Source of the DNA: Arhodomonas aquaeolei DSM 8974
GTDB taxonomy: Bacteria; Pseudomonadota; Gammaproteobacteria; Nitrococcales; Nitrococcaceae
Direction: 5' to 3'
DNA length: 64,000 nucleotides
Assembly (NCBI RefSeq): GCF_000374645.1
Contig: NZ_KB894803.1
Span: forward strand, 164,365-228,364
Below the pieces are notes generated by a model that ran no database searches, had not been told where the DNA came from, and saw nothing but the letters and a program-made list of their open reading frames with translations. Shown here piece by piece: positions 8,587-21,148 of this stretch (its first letter is position 1; the number at the start of each line of letters is the position of its first letter). The position numbers and the translations under genes were made by a program.

Positions 8587-8603
8587 CGGTGCATCGGCGC
8601 CTT
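8587..8603. repeat. 17-bp direct repeat, right copy
   Basis: Exact second copy of CGGTGCATCGGCGCCTT (first at 7600-7616), lying between the Panacea gene and the tRNA gene. Confidence 0.7.
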
Positions 8604-8739
8604 AAAGGTAACAGGGATCGTTCAACGGTGGTGATGCCGAGGCAGAGCCTCAATACTTTGAGAAATGGGTTGGGTGACCCTGAGAGGGCTTTCTTTGAAG
8701 CTGATCGTCGCAAACAAGGTTGTAGGACGCTGATTTTTA

Positions 8740-8815
<76 letters not shown>

Positions 8816-9041
8816 TTCGGCGCGGGATTATAGCCGTTCGGGTGTGTCGGGGGACAGGGGCGGACCGCACACTATGTGTCACTGGAATGTGGTGGGAAGC
8901 GCCTGTCAGGTCTGATTCCGGGTGGGGGCCGGCGACCGGCGCCTGCCGGTGTGGGTTGAACCCGGGTGGTGGCGGCGTCAGATCGGGGGTATCCACCATT
9001 CCCGTCCGGTCTGTGCCGGGCGTTGTCGCGGAGGCGTTGCC

Positions 9042-9770
9042 ATGACCTATCAGCTCTATTACTGGCCGACGATCCAGGGGCGCGGGGAGTTCGTGCGCCT
9101 GGCGCTGGAGGAGGCCGGGGCGGCCTACGAGGACGTCGGCCGGCGTGGTGACGGGGCGGATTTCGGTGCCGTCGCCGAGGTGCTGGAGCGTGCGGGGGTG
9201 GCGGAGGTGCCGTTCGCGCCGCCAGTGCTGGAGGCGGACGGGCGGCTGATCTCGCAGACGGCGAATATCCTGCTGTATCTCGGCCGGCGGCATGGGCTGG
9301 CGCCCTCGGACGAGGCGGGGGAGCTGTGGGCGAACCAGCTCCAGCTCTGTGTGACGGACTGGGTGGTGGAGATCCACGACACCCACCATCCCCTGGGGCC
9401 GTCGCTCTACTACGAGGAGCAGACGGCGGAGGCCGCGCGGCGGGCGGCGGTGTTCCGGCAGGACCGGCTGCCCAAGTGGCTGGGCTATTTCGAGCAGGTG
9501 CTGGCGGCGAACCCGGCGGGGGATGCGTACCTGGTGGGTGACGCCCTGAGCCACGTGGATCTCTCGGTGTTCCAGGTGGTGGCCGGGCTGCGCTATGCCT
9601 TCCCCCGGGCGATGGTGGCGCTGGAGCCGGACTACCCGCGGGTGGTCGCGCTGCACGACCGGGTGGCGGCGCGGCCGGCGATCGCGGCCTACCTGGACTC
9701 GTCGCGGCGGATCCCGTTCACGGAGGAGGGCATCTTCCGGCACTACCCGGCGCTGGACGGCGAGCCCTGA
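9042..9770 (+). CDS. Glutathione S-transferase family protein
   Basis: A 242-residue cytosolic GST. The N-terminal thioredoxin-like domain starts MTYQLYYWPTIQGRGEFVRL, with the glutathione-contact region VPFAPPVLEADGRLISQTANIL; the all-helical C-terminal domain follows from about residue 85. The Tyr/Arg pattern near the start is like the alpha/mu/pi/sigma-type GSTs. The ATG at 9042 has GCGGAGG upstream. Its stop codon directly abuts a seven-unit 84-bp tandem repeat. The substrate is unknown. Confidence 0.88.
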   Translation: MTYQLYYWPTIQGRGEFVRLALEEAGAAYEDVGRRGDGADFGAVAEVLERAGVAEVPFAPPVLEADGRLISQTANILLYLGRRHGLAPSDEAGELWANQLQLCVTDWVVEIHDTHHPLGPSLYYEEQTAEAARRAAVFRQDRLPKWLGYFEQVLAANPAGDAYLVGDALSHVDLSVFQVVAGLRYAFPRAMVALEPDYPRVVALHDRVAARPAIAAYLDSSRRIPFTEEGIFRHYPALDGEP

Positions 9771-10358
9771 GCGCCGTCCGGTGGAGGCGGTCGTTGGCCT
9801 GCGTGAAATGGTCGGGACGTCGCACGCCTGCGGCGCACGACCTACCCGTGCTGAGCGCCGTCCGGTGGAGGCGGTCGTTGGCCTGCGTGAAATGGTCGGG
9901 ACGTCGCACGCCTGCGGCGCACGACCTACCCGTGCTGAGCGCCGTCCGGTGGAGCCGGTCGTTGGCCTGCGTGAAATGGCCGGGACGTCGCACGCCTGCG
10001 GCGCACGACCTACCCGTGCTGAGCGCCGTCCGGTGGAGCCGGTCATTGGCCTGCGTGAAATGGCCGGGACGTCGCACGCCTGCGGCGCACGACCTACCCG
10101 CGCTGAGCGCCGTCCGGTGCAGGCGGTCGCTGGCCCGCGTGAAATGGCCGGGACGTCGCACGCCTGCGCCGCACGACCTACCTGCGCTGAGCGCCGTCCG
10201 GTGGAGGCGGTCGTGGGCCTGCGTGGAATGGTCGGGACGTCGCACGCCTTTGGCGCACGACCTACCTGCGCTGAGCGCCGTCCGGTGGACGCGGTCGTTG
10301 GCCTGCGTGGAATGGCCGGGACGTCGCACGCCTTTGGCGCACGACCTACGCGCGTGCG
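9771..10358. repeat. Seven tandem 84-bp units, each carrying one REP palindrome
   Basis: Units start at 9771, 9855, 9939, 10023, 10107, 10191 and 10275 with a few substitutions. Each contains a 27-bp imperfect palindrome reading GTAGGTCGTGC... on the minus strand (first at 9819-9845, then every 84 bp to 10323-10349). Because 84 is 28 codons, reading frames run open through the array on both strands; these are artefacts, not genes. The array fills the gap between the GST and exonuclease III genes. Confidence 0.92.
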
Positions 10359-10365
10359 GCCGGAG

Positions 10366-10399
10366 GTAGGTCGTGCACGGCCGTGAGGCCGTGTGCGAC
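10366..10399 (+). repeat. Single REP element (plus orientation)
   Basis: GTAGGTCGTGCACGGCC, a 4-nt loop, then the imperfect complement ending in TGCGAC. It has the same GTAG head as the palindromes in the array just upstream, but points the other way. Confidence 0.8.
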
Positions 10400-10485
10400 A
10401 TCGCTGCTGGTGCGCGCGGTGAAAGGTGGCGTACCGGTGACCGCCTTAGTACGATCCGGTGCCGGTACAGCCTTCGGGGGCGCTC

Positions 10486-11271
10486 ATGACGGTCCGCATC
10501 ACCACGGCCAATCTCAACGGCATCCGCGCGGCGGCGCGCAAGGGCTTCTTCGACTGGTTCACGGAGGAGGCGCCGGACGTGCTCTGCGTGCAGGAGACCA
10601 AGGCGCAGTACGACCAGCTCGCCGGCGATGCCACGTACTTCCCCGAGGGCTGGCACGCCTACTTCGAAGACGCGGAGAAGAAGGGCTACAGCGGCGTGGC
10701 GCTCTACAGCCGGGTGGAGCCGGATGACGTGATCCGCGGCGTGGGCTTCCCGGAGATCGACCGCGAGGGCCGCTGGATCGAGGCGCGCTACGGCAACCTC
10801 TCGGTGGTGTCGTTCTACATGCCCTCGGGCACGTCCGGCGACCACCGCCAGGGCTTCAAGTACGCCTTCATGGACCCGTTCATGGCGTACCTCGCCGAGC
10901 TGCGCAAGGGCCCGCGCAGCTACATCATCTGCGGCGACTGGAACATCGCGCACACGAAGCTCGACCTGCGCAACTGGCGCTCGAACCAGAAGAACTCCGG
11001 CTTCCTGCCCGAGGAGCGCGCCTGGCTGGACCGGCTGTTCGACGAGGTGGGGCTGGTGGACGCCTTCCGCGTGGTGGAGCCGGAGACGGAGCAGTACACC
11101 TGGTGGTCGTACCGCGGGCAGGCCTGGGCGAACAACACGGGCTGGCGCATCGACTACGAGGTGATCACCCCGGACCTTCGCGAGGCGGTGCGCTCGGCGA
11201 GCATCTACGAGGGCGCGCGGTTCTCCGACCACGCGCCCATGACCCTCGCCTACGACCTCACGCTGGGCTGA
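10486..11271 (+). CDS. xthA: Exodeoxyribonuclease III family AP endonuclease
   Basis: 261 residues of the EEP (exonuclease-endonuclease-phosphatase) fold, base-excision-repair type: cuts abasic DNA and trims 3' ends. Catalytic motifs are all present: TANLNG, VQETKA (metal-binding Glu), ICGDWNIAH (Asp/Asn), and the terminal SDHAP (Asp-His). Overall sequence also resembles Pseudomonas Crc, a non-catalytic relative, but the intact active site argues for a nuclease. The ATG at 10486 aligns with the family start. It converges on the glutaredoxin-like gene; both stops flank a hairpin. Confidence 0.88.
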   Translation: MTVRITTANLNGIRAAARKGFFDWFTEEAPDVLCVQETKAQYDQLAGDATYFPEGWHAYFEDAEKKGYSGVALYSRVEPDDVIRGVGFPEIDREGRWIEARYGNLSVVSFYMPSGTSGDHRQGFKYAFMDPFMAYLAELRKGPRSYIICGDWNIAHTKLDLRNWRSNQKNSGFLPEERAWLDRLFDEVGLVDAFRVVEPETEQYTWWSYRGQAWANNTGWRIDYEVITPDLREAVRSASIYEGARFSDHAPMTLAYDLTLG

Positions 11272-11280
11272 GCCCCGGGC

Positions 11281-11286
<6 letters not shown>
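11265..11286. terminator. Hairpin overlapping two convergent stop codons
   Basis: GGCTGAGCCC and CGGGCTCAGCC form a near-perfect stem that spans the stop of the exonuclease III gene (plus strand) and the stop of the glutaredoxin-like gene (minus strand). No T-run is visible. Confidence 0.4.
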
Positions 11287-13263
<1,977 letters not shown>

Positions 13264-13443
13264 CGGTGTGTCTTCTCCTCGGGTGGTTTGGGTGTCCACA
13301 TCGGCCAATGGTTGGCCATCGTAGGCAGCGCCCGGCGATCGGTAAAATTCATTTTCGCCATGCACGGGATAGACGCGCGCTATCGTCCGGGCGCCCGTGT
13401 ATCCACCGACGACGTCGGGGCGCCGCCGGCGGGTTTCAAGCCT

Positions 13444-13827
13444 CTACCAGCCGCCGTGGCCGCTCATGCCGCCCATGCCGGCCCCGAACATCATGCCGCC
13501 GATGCCGAAGAGCATGCCGAGCAGCCAGAAGGCGAGCACGATCAGCGTGAGCACGCCGCTGATGGTGAAGAACGTGCGTAGCCGCTGCTGGGAGCGGATC
13601 AGCGCCTCCTCGTCGCCGTGGTGATGGGCCTGGTCGATCGCGCCGGCGGTCTGGAACAGCAGGATGCCCATCCAGATCGGCAGCCAGGCGACGATCAGGC
13701 CCACGATGGTGAGCGCGGTGAGCACGCCGTTGGCGATCAGCAGCACCGCCACCATCTTGAGCCAGAAGCGGCCCTCGGCCAGCGGTGCCGACAGCCGCCG
13801 GATCAGGGGAGCGGTTTCGTTTTCCAT
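13444..13827 (-). CDS. DUF5362-like membrane protein
   Basis: A 127-residue inner-membrane protein with hydrophobic segments at about residues 24-46, 49-62 and 87-115, a charged cytoplasmic stretch (HHHGDEEALIRSQQRL), and a Gly/Met/His-rich tail. The layout matches the small DUF5362 family, whose function is unknown. It starts 3 bp after the AmpG stop on the same strand, so the two are probably one operon. Confidence 0.7.
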   Translation of the reverse strand: MENETAPLIRRLSAPLAEGRFWLKMVAVLLIANGVLTALTIVGLIVAWLPIWMGILLFQTAGAIDQAHHHGDEEALIRSQQRLRTFFTISGVLTLIVLAFWLLGMLFGIGGMMFGAGMGGMSGHGGW

Positions 13828-13830
13828 TGG

Positions 13831-15201
13831 TTATGACTCCTTGTTGGTCAGTGGGTCGGGGCGCGTGGCCGGTGTCCGGCGCATCAGCCACAGGGTGAGC
13901 AGCACCGCCGGCAGCCCCAGGGCGGCGGTGACCAGGAAGAAGGTAACGTAGCCGTCGGCGTCCACCACCATCCCGCCGAAGCCGCTCAGGAACTTCCCGG
14001 GCAGCGTCATCAGCGAGCTGAACAGGGCGTACTGCGTCGCCGTGTACTGCTCCGAGGTCAGGCTCGACATCCAGGCGATGAAGGCGGTGCCGGCGAGCCC
14101 GCTGGCGAGGTTCTCCGCGCCGATGACGGCGACGAAGAGCTCCGGGGCGTGGCCGGTGGTGGCGAGCAGCGCGAATAGCAGGTTGGTCACGGCGGCGAGG
14201 ATGGCGCCGGCGAGCAGCGGCTTCAGCAGCCCGTAACGGCGCACCGCGATTCCGCCGATCACGGTGCCTATGGCCGTTACCGTCGTGCCGAAGATGCCGC
14301 TGATGGCACTGATCTCCACCTTGGTGAAGTTCAGGTCGAGATACAGCGGGTTCGCCATGCTCGCCATCGCCAGATCGGTGATCCGGAACGTCGCCACCAG
14401 CGCGAGGATGCCGATGGCCGCCGGTCCGAAGCGCCGGACGAAGTCGCCGATCGGTGCGAGCACGGCGCCGGCCACGTGCGTGACCGCGTGGGCGAACCAT
14501 CGCGGCAGCGAGGGGTGGCGCTGGCTGAAGGTCTCCACCACGTGCTCCTCGACGCTGGTCGTGCGCGCCCGGTGCGCTGGCTCGACGGCGAGCAGCGTGG
14601 TGAGCATGCCGATCCCGGTGAGGCCCGCCATGACCAGGTACGTCGTGTGCCAGTCGGTACGCGCGGCGAGGTAGAGTGCCCCCGAGTAGGAGGCGATGAT
14701 CGCCGCGCGGTAGCCGAGCTGGTAGGTAGCCGCCATCGCCCCCTGCACCGATGGCGGCGCCGACTCGATGCGGAAGGCGTCGATGGCGATGTCCTGGGAG
14801 GCGGAGGAGAAGGCCACCAGCACCCCCAGCAGCGCCACCGTGCTGAGCGCCTGGGTGGGGTCGGTGCCCGACATCAGCGCGAGCCCGGTGGCGATGCCGA
14901 TCTGTCCGGCGAGCATCCAGCCGCGGCGGCGCCCGAGCCGGGTGGTCAGCCCCGGCAGGGGCAGGCGGTCGACCACCGGCGCCCACAGGATCTTGATGGA
15001 GTAGGTGATCCCGATCCAGCTGAAGAAGCCGATGGCGGTGCGCGTCACCCCGGCCTCGGTGAGCCAGGCGGTCAGCGTGGAGAACACCAGCATGAACGGC
15101 AGCCCGGCAGAGAAGCCGAGGAACAGCATGGTGATCACCGGCCGCTGTAGGTACACGGCCAGCGCGTCGCGCCAGGCTGATCGGAGGGGGTGCACGGGCA
15201 T
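13831..15201 (-). CDS. ampG: AmpG-family muropeptide permease (MFS)
   Basis: 456 residues with 12 or more membrane helices. The sequence resembles AmpG: LGFSAGLPFMLVFSTLTAWL near the N-terminus, SQDIAIDAFRIE in the middle, and NLASGLAGTAFIAWMSSLT late. AmpG imports GlcNAc-anhydroMurNAc peptides for peptidoglycan recycling. I start at MPVHPLRSAW (15201) behind AGGAG; a start at 15231 is also possible. It lies upstream of the DUF5362-like gene. Confidence 0.88.
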   Translation of the reverse strand: MPVHPLRSAWRDALAVYLQRPVITMLFLGFSAGLPFMLVFSTLTAWLTEAGVTRTAIGFFSWIGITYSIKILWAPVVDRLPLPGLTTRLGRRRGWMLAGQIGIATGLALMSGTDPTQALSTVALLGVLVAFSSASQDIAIDAFRIESAPPSVQGAMAATYQLGYRAAIIASYSGALYLAARTDWHTTYLVMAGLTGIGMLTTLLAVEPAHRARTTSVEEHVVETFSQRHPSLPRWFAHAVTHVAGAVLAPIGDFVRRFGPAAIGILALVATFRITDLAMASMANPLYLDLNFTKVEISAISGIFGTTVTAIGTVIGGIAVRRYGLLKPLLAGAILAAVTNLLFALLATTGHAPELFVAVIGAENLASGLAGTAFIAWMSSLTSEQYTATQYALFSSLMTLPGKFLSGFGGMVVDADGYVTFFLVTAALGLPAVLLTLWLMRRTPATRPDPLTNKES

Positions 15202-15601
15202 GGGGGCTCCTGCTCGATCGGTCTGCGGCATGTTCCGTGATGGCGCCAGCGGCGGCAAGCCCTGGCCACTACCCGTGCCCCGTATCCCGACAGGTCTGTC
15301 CCTCCCCGCCGGCATGGCCGTCGCCCGTTCAGGGCAGCGCGACGACGCGGAGGGCGGGGCGCCGGCTCGCCGAAGGGCGCCCCTCGACTTGCGGATGAGG
15401 GGCAGGGCGGGGCCGGGTGTCGCATTGAGTCACCCGCGTGTTCCCGCGGGCGCCGCAATGTGTCACTTCCGTGACCGCGGGGTGATGCCCTCTGGCGCGT
15501 CAGGCCCGGCTGCCCGGGGTTTGCGCGGCTTCGTGATTTGGTGGCACGCTTTCTGCCTCTCTAGGGGTGCTCGGACCGGAATATGAGGGGGTTGTTCGGG
15601 T
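15202..15601. other. Divergent intergenic region
   Basis: About 400 bp between ampG and the small Sel1 gene. Apart from the GG-N10-GC element at 15542 and GC-rich inverted repeats around 15420-15480, I see no gene or RNA. Confidence 0.5.
15542..15557 (+). promoter_or_regulatory. Candidate sigma-54 promoter of the small Sel1 gene
   Basis: TGGCACGCTTTCTGCC matches TGGCACG-N4-TTGC except for the first base of the -12 box, and has exact GG-N10-GC spacing. It lies 45 bp before the ATG at 15602. No activator site is obvious. Confidence 0.5.
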
Positions 15602-16003
15602 ATGGCCACACCGATGGATAAGGCCTGGAACGATTACATGGTCGGTAACCGGCTGGAAATGGGCGAGGACACCGGTGTGGACCTCAGCGGTGCGGCGCGG
15701 CTCTATCGCCGCGCCGCATTGCGCGGGCTGGCGCAGGCTCAGCATGCGCTGGCCTTTCTTTATGCCACCGGCCAGGGCGTGGCGCGCGATGACGCGCTCG
15801 CCGCTGGCTGGTTCCAGGTCGCTGCAGAGCAGGGCCACGTCGCCGCGCAGCACAACCTTGGCGTCATGTACGCCGAGGGGCGCGGCGTCGAGCTCGACGA
15901 GCAGGCGGCGGTGCGCTGGTTCTATCGCGCCGCGCTTGGCGGCAGCGACGAGAGCCGCCGCTGGCTCGACGACCACTACGATCACTGCAGCGGCATGGAG
16001 TGA
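15602..16003 (+). CDS. Small Sel1-like repeat protein
   Basis: 133 residues with no signal peptide. About three Sel1-like (SLR) helical repeats are visible, for example AALRGLAQAQHALAFLYATG, AAEQGHVAAQHNLGVMYAEG and AALGGSDESRRWLDDHY. Such repeats bind partner proteins. It is a single-gene unit ended by an intrinsic terminator and preceded by a sigma-54-like promoter. The partner is unknown. Confidence 0.82.
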   Translation: MATPMDKAWNDYMVGNRLEMGEDTGVDLSGAARLYRRAALRGLAQAQHALAFLYATGQGVARDDALAAGWFQVAAEQGHVAAQHNLGVMYAEGRGVELDEQAAVRWFYRAALGGSDESRRWLDDHYDHCSGME

Positions 16004-16046
16004 TCGCCGCGGCGCTGCCGTTGCCACACTCCCGTCACCGCTTCCC

Positions 16047-16080
16047 CGCCGCCTGACGGCCGCCGTCAGGCGGCGTTTTT
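16047..16080 (+). terminator. Intrinsic terminator after the Sel1 gene
   Basis: A 14-bp perfect GC stem (16047-16060 with 16062-16075) is followed by TTTTT, about 45 bp after the Sel1 stop. Confidence 0.88.
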
Positions 16081-16226
16081 GTGCGCCGTTTCCCGTTATC
16101 GCCCCGTCGGGGCTGGTCCATTCGTTTGCTGCTTTGATAATAATGATTGTCACGGGGCACTCGATAGCTTAGCCGCCGGTCCGCCCAGGGTGGGCAGTGA
16201 CCGGCGACCGGCCTGGGGGAACATCA

Positions 16227-17483
16227 ATGACCGCACAGATCCGGACGGCTCTGGTCGTCGACGACTCGCGACTGGCGCGCGTGGCCCTGACCAAGCTGCT
16301 GCGCCGCCGCGACATCACCGCCGACGAGGCCGCCACCGGCGCCGAGGCGGTCGCCCAGGTCCGGGAGCGCGTGCCGGACGTCATCTTCATGGACTACATG
16401 ATGCCGGACATGGACGGCTTCGAGGCGACGCGCCAGCTACAGGCGCACCCCGGTGCCGCCGCCGTCCCGGTGGTCATGTATACCTCCCAGGACTCCGAGG
16501 ACGACCGCGCCCGCGCGGAGGCGCTGGGCGTGGTGGACTTCCTGATCAAGCCGAGCGGCGAGGACGGGCTGGACCGCGCCCTTGCCGCGGCGCGCGAGGC
16601 GCTGGAGGGCGCCCCTGCCGCCGAGCCGGCGGAGGCCGCCACGGTGGAGGCGGCGGGGCCGATGGCTGACCTGGAGGACAATACCCTGGACGTGCCTGAC
16701 TTCGGGGAGGCCGCCGCCGCACCCGCGGAACCGGAGGACAGTGCCGTCGACTTCGGCGGGATCGCCATCGACGAAGGCGAGCACGGGCCCGGGCCCGATA
16801 CCGGCATGGGCTCCGAAGCGGCGCCGCCCGCTGCATCGCCCGCCCCTGTCGACGAGGCCGCCCTGCGCGAGGCGGCTGCCGCGGAGGCCGAACGGGCCGC
16901 GCGTGCGGTGATCGCCGAGCGCCTCGGTGACGACCTGGAGTCGACCATCCGGGAGGCGGTCGAGCCCGCGCTCGCGCCTATTAACGAGCGCCTGGATGCT
17001 GCGGCCGCGGAGCGCGCCGAGCTGCGCGAGTCCGTGGACCTGGAGGCGCTGTCGGCGCGGCTGGTCGAGCAGGTTCGCCCGCGGGTGGTGGAGGCCATCG
17101 GGCCGGAGGCCGCGGAGCGCATCGTCGAGGACGCCGTGCCGTCGCTGGAGCGCCAGCTAGCCGACCGTCTGGGCAGCGACGAATGGCTCTCGCGGCTGGT
17201 GCCGGAGGTGGTCGAGCGGGCCATGCCGGCGCTGCAGGACCGCCTGCTCGAGGGGCTCCAGGACCCGCTGCGCCGGGCCCTGTCCGATTCCGTGGAGAGT
17301 GCCGCGCACCAGGCCGCCGTGGAGGCGGCGGATGCGCGGGCGGCGGCCCAGGCCCAGGCCGCGGACACGCTGGTGGGCGAACGCGTGGCCCGGGAGGCGG
17401 CGGCGCTGCGGCGGCTCGTCTACACCGTCGCCGGTGTCGGCGTAGTCGGCCTCGCCGCGGTGGCCGCGCTCACCCTTCTCTGA
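16227..17483 (+). CDS. Response regulator receiver protein with C-terminal membrane anchor
   Basis: 418 residues. Residues 1-125 form a CheY-like receiver with the acidic pocket D12/D13, phospho-acceptor D56 (FMDYMMP), T86 and K108 (LIKPS). Next comes a long acidic, Ala/Pro/Glu-rich linker (about 130-225) and a helical, amphipathic stretch with coiled-coil character (about 225-390). A single hydrophobic helix (about 398-418) forms the extreme C-terminus with only no or very few residues after it, as in a tail anchor. There is no DNA-binding or enzymatic output domain. The ATG at 16227 follows GGGGGAA. No histidine kinase is adjacent. Its 3' end overlaps the convergent endonuclease V gene by 14 bp. 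Confidence 0.85.
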   Translation: MTAQIRTALVVDDSRLARVALTKLLRRRDITADEAATGAEAVAQVRERVPDVIFMDYMMPDMDGFEATRQLQAHPGAAAVPVVMYTSQDSEDDRARAEALGVVDFLIKPSGEDGLDRALAAAREALEGAPAAEPAEAATVEAAGPMADLEDNTLDVPDFGEAAAAPAEPEDSAVDFGGIAIDEGEHGPGPDTGMGSEAAPPAASPAPVDEAALREAAAAEAERAARAVIAERLGDDLESTIREAVEPALAPINERLDAAAAERAELRESVDLEALSARLVEQVRPRVVEAIGPEAAERIVEDAVPSLERQLADRLGSDEWLSRLVPEVVERAMPALQDRLLEGLQDPLRRALSDSVESAAHQAAVEAADARAAAQAQAADTLVGERVAREAAALRRLVYTVAGVGVVGLAAVAALTLL

Positions 17484-18150
17484 ACGCCCCGCGCCGCGAG
17501 GCGAGGTGGTCCGCCTGACGGGTCGGCTCCGGCAGGCGGTAGCCCCGGCAACAGGCGAGCACCCAGTCCACCGCGCCGTCGATGTCGCAGCGGTGCCCGG
17601 GTGAGACGTACAGCGGCCGCACGCCGGTGCGCGTGCGCACCACCGTGCCGATGCGCTCGTCGCCGTCCATCAGTGCGGTGCAGGCGCCGCGCTCCCGCCC
17701 GGGTTCTTCGTGGCTGCCCACGAGCCGTGATTTCCCCACACCGATGGTGGCCAGTCCCGTGATCACGCCGAGATGGGCGGCGATGCCCAGCCGCCGCGGG
17801 TGGGCGATGCCCTGGCCGTCGCAGAACACGAGTTCCGGCGTGGTGTCGAGCCCCTCCAATGCGGCGAGAACCACCGGCAGCTCGCGGAACGACAGCAGCC
17901 CCGGTACGTAGGGCATGCGGGTGGGCTCGCGGGCGATGTGGTGGCCGACAGGTTCGAGATCCGGCCAGCCCATCAGCACCGCGGCGGCACGGGCCGTCCG
18001 ACCGCCGTCCTCGAACCCGGTGTCCACGCCGGCGATGGTGCGCACCTCCGCGGGCGGTGGCGTCAGGCGCACCTCGCGGGCGAGCCGGGTCTGCAGGGCG
18101 CGGGCCTCGGTGGGGGTGAGGTCCCAGGGATGGTCGATGAGGCGCTCCAT
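17470..18150 (-). CDS. nfi: Endonuclease V
   Basis: 226 residues; cleaves the second phosphodiester 3' of deoxyinosine in DNA. Family motifs with catalytic acids are visible: [11 protein letters not shown] (Asp), [12 protein letters not shown] (wedge and Glu), and [21 protein letters not shown] (Asp). I start at [10 protein letters not shown] (18150), matching the length of E. coli Nfi. It overlaps the 3' end of the response-regulator gene tail-to-tail. Confidence 0.94.
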   Translation of the reverse strand: MERLIDHPWDLTPTEARALQTRLAREVRLTPPPAEVRTIAGVDTGFEDGGRTARAAAVLMGWPDLEPVGHHIAREPTRMPYVPGLLSFRELPVVLAALEGLDTTPELVFCDGQGIAHPRRLGIAAHLGVITGLATIGVGKSRLVGSHEEPGRERGACTALMDGDERIGTVVRTRTGVRPLYVSPGHRCDIDGAVDWVLACCRGYRLPEPTRQADHLASRRGAFREG

Positions 18151-18244
18151 GGCAGGAGTCTGCCACGGATGCTGGACGGTGGGCACGGGCCCGCACCGCG
18201 CCACCATAAAGGCGGTTCATCGCAAGGCAGGGGAAAGCGCCGGT

Positions 18245-18550
18245 CTTGGACCGGCGCTTGCGTCCGGTGCGTCAGGCATGCGCCCGATTTGCCCGGGGGC
18301 GGCCATCCTGGCTTTGCCCTGCCTGCGCAGACGCGGGCAGAACGCGCGCTCATCGGGGTTGCGAGGTCGGCCGCTCACGGTAGTCGACGTTGCCGGCACT
18401 GCAGGACGGGATGTTGGCTGCCAGGAGGCGCCAACCTACGGGAACCCGCGTAGGTCGTGCGCCGCAGGCGTGCGACATTCCGGCGCGGTCATTGAAGATG
18501 TCGCACACGGCCCGCGGCCGTGCACGACCTACCGGTCTGCCAGGAGCGGC
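18245..18550. repeat. 306-bp direct duplication, copy A
   Basis: Nearly identical to 18595-18900 (about five mismatches by eye), offset 350 bp with a 44-bp spacer. Each copy ends in one REPIN. Reading frames across it repeat between copies and look spurious. Confidence 0.9.
18450..18532. repeat. REPIN (paired inverted REPs), copy A
   Basis: A plus-strand REP at 18450-18476 (GTAGGTCGTGC head) and an inverted REP at 18500-18532 (ending GCACGACCTAC) are separated by 23 bp. Total length is 83 bp, the same as the other two REPINs in the window. Confidence 0.85.
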
Positions 18551-18594
18551 CAACCCGCGCGGCCTGTCACCGCCCGGGAGCAGCCGACCTACAA

Positions 18595-18900
18595 CTTGGA
18601 CCGGCGCTTGCGTCCAGTGCGTCAGGCATGCGCCCGATTTGCCCGGGGGCGGCCATTCTGGCTTTGCCCTGCCTGCGCAGACGCGGGCAGAACGCGCGCT
18701 CATCGGGGTTGCGAGGTCGGCCGCTCACGGTAGTCGACGTTGCCGGCACCGCAGGACGGGATGTTGGCTGCCAGGAGGCGCCAACCTACGGGAACTCGCG
18801 TAGGTCGTGCGCCGCAGGCGTGCGACATTCCGGCGCGGTCATTGAAGATGTCGCACACGGCCCGCGGCCGTGCACGACCTACCGGTCTGCCTGGAGCGGC
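18595..18900. repeat. 306-bp direct duplication, copy B
   Basis: Second copy of the 18245-18550 unit, also ending in a REPIN (18800-18882). It lies in the gap between nfi and the groEL terminator; I see no gene in it. Confidence 0.9.
18800..18882. repeat. REPIN, copy B
   Basis: Plus-strand REP followed by an inverted REP, 83 bp in all, with the same GTAG/CTAC ends as copy A at 18450-18532. Confidence 0.85.
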
Positions 18901-19027
18901 TGAGCCACGGTAGAGGCCGAGCCGCCGCGATTCCGGGTAGGTCCGGCTGCGCCTGGCAACCGACAGACAGCCGCGGTGGTGTCGCCCGGCCTGTCGGGTC
19001 GGTGCTCATGTGCAGGGGCGATGAACC

Positions 19028-19056
19028 AAAAAAAGCCCCGCGCGGGGCGGGGCTTT
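19028..19056 (-). terminator. Intrinsic terminator of groES-groEL
   Basis: On the minus strand AAAGCCCCGC pairs with GCGGGGCTTT and is followed by a T-run, about 35 bp after the groEL stop. Confidence 0.9.
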
Positions 19057-19090
19057 CGTACGGCTCGGGTGTGTGAGCCGGACGGCGGGC

Positions 19091-20752
<1,662 letters not shown>

Positions 20753-20795
20753 TTATCCGGTTATCCGATCGGGGATGTTTCGCTGCCGGGACCGT

Positions 20796-21086
20796 TCAGT
20801 CCTCGATGACGGCCATGACGTCGTCCTCGCGCATGACGAGGACATCCTCGTCACCGAGCTTGACCTCGGTGCCGGAGAACTTGCCGAACAGGACCTTGTC
20901 GCCGACCTTGATGTCCAGCGGACGAACCTCGCCGTTGTCCAGGCGCTTGCCGGTGCCCACGGCGACGACCTCGCCACGGATCGGCTTCTCGGCCGCGGTG
21001 TCGGGGATGACGATGCCGCCGGGGGAGGTGCGCTCTTCCTCCTGGCGCTTGACCACTACGCGATCGTGAAGAGGACGCAGATTCAT
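20796..21086 (-). CDS. groES: Co-chaperonin GroES (10 kDa)
   Basis: 96 residues, heptameric lid of Gro[20 protein letters not shown] opens the beta-barrel, the mobile loop contains [12 protein letters not shown], and [14 protein letters not shown] closes it. The ATG follows AAAGGAGACGAGCG. First gene of the operon; the leader contains the CIRCE element. Confidence 0.97.
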   Translation of the reverse strand: MNLRPLHDRVVVKRQEEERTSPGGIVIPDTAAEKPIRGEVVAVGTGKRLDNGEVRPLDIKVGDKVLFGKFSGTEVKLGDEDVLVMREDDVMAVIED

Positions 21087-21148
21087 CGCTCGTCTCCTTT
21101 AAAGGCTTGTTCCACGATGTGTTTGTCTGATGCCCGGCAAGTCCGTTG

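Noticed and set aside
9771..10399. CRISPR array
   Set aside because: Units are fully repeated (no unique spacers), 84 bp long, and carry a REP palindrome; no cas genes.
10486..11271. Crc catabolite-repression protein
   Set aside because: Overall similarity exists, but all exonuclease III catalytic residues are intact, unlike Crc.
18063..18749. Repeated small frames in the duplicated region (nearly the same peptide twice)
   Set aside because: They simply reflect the 306-bp duplication; no ribosome site, and the frames cross REPINs.
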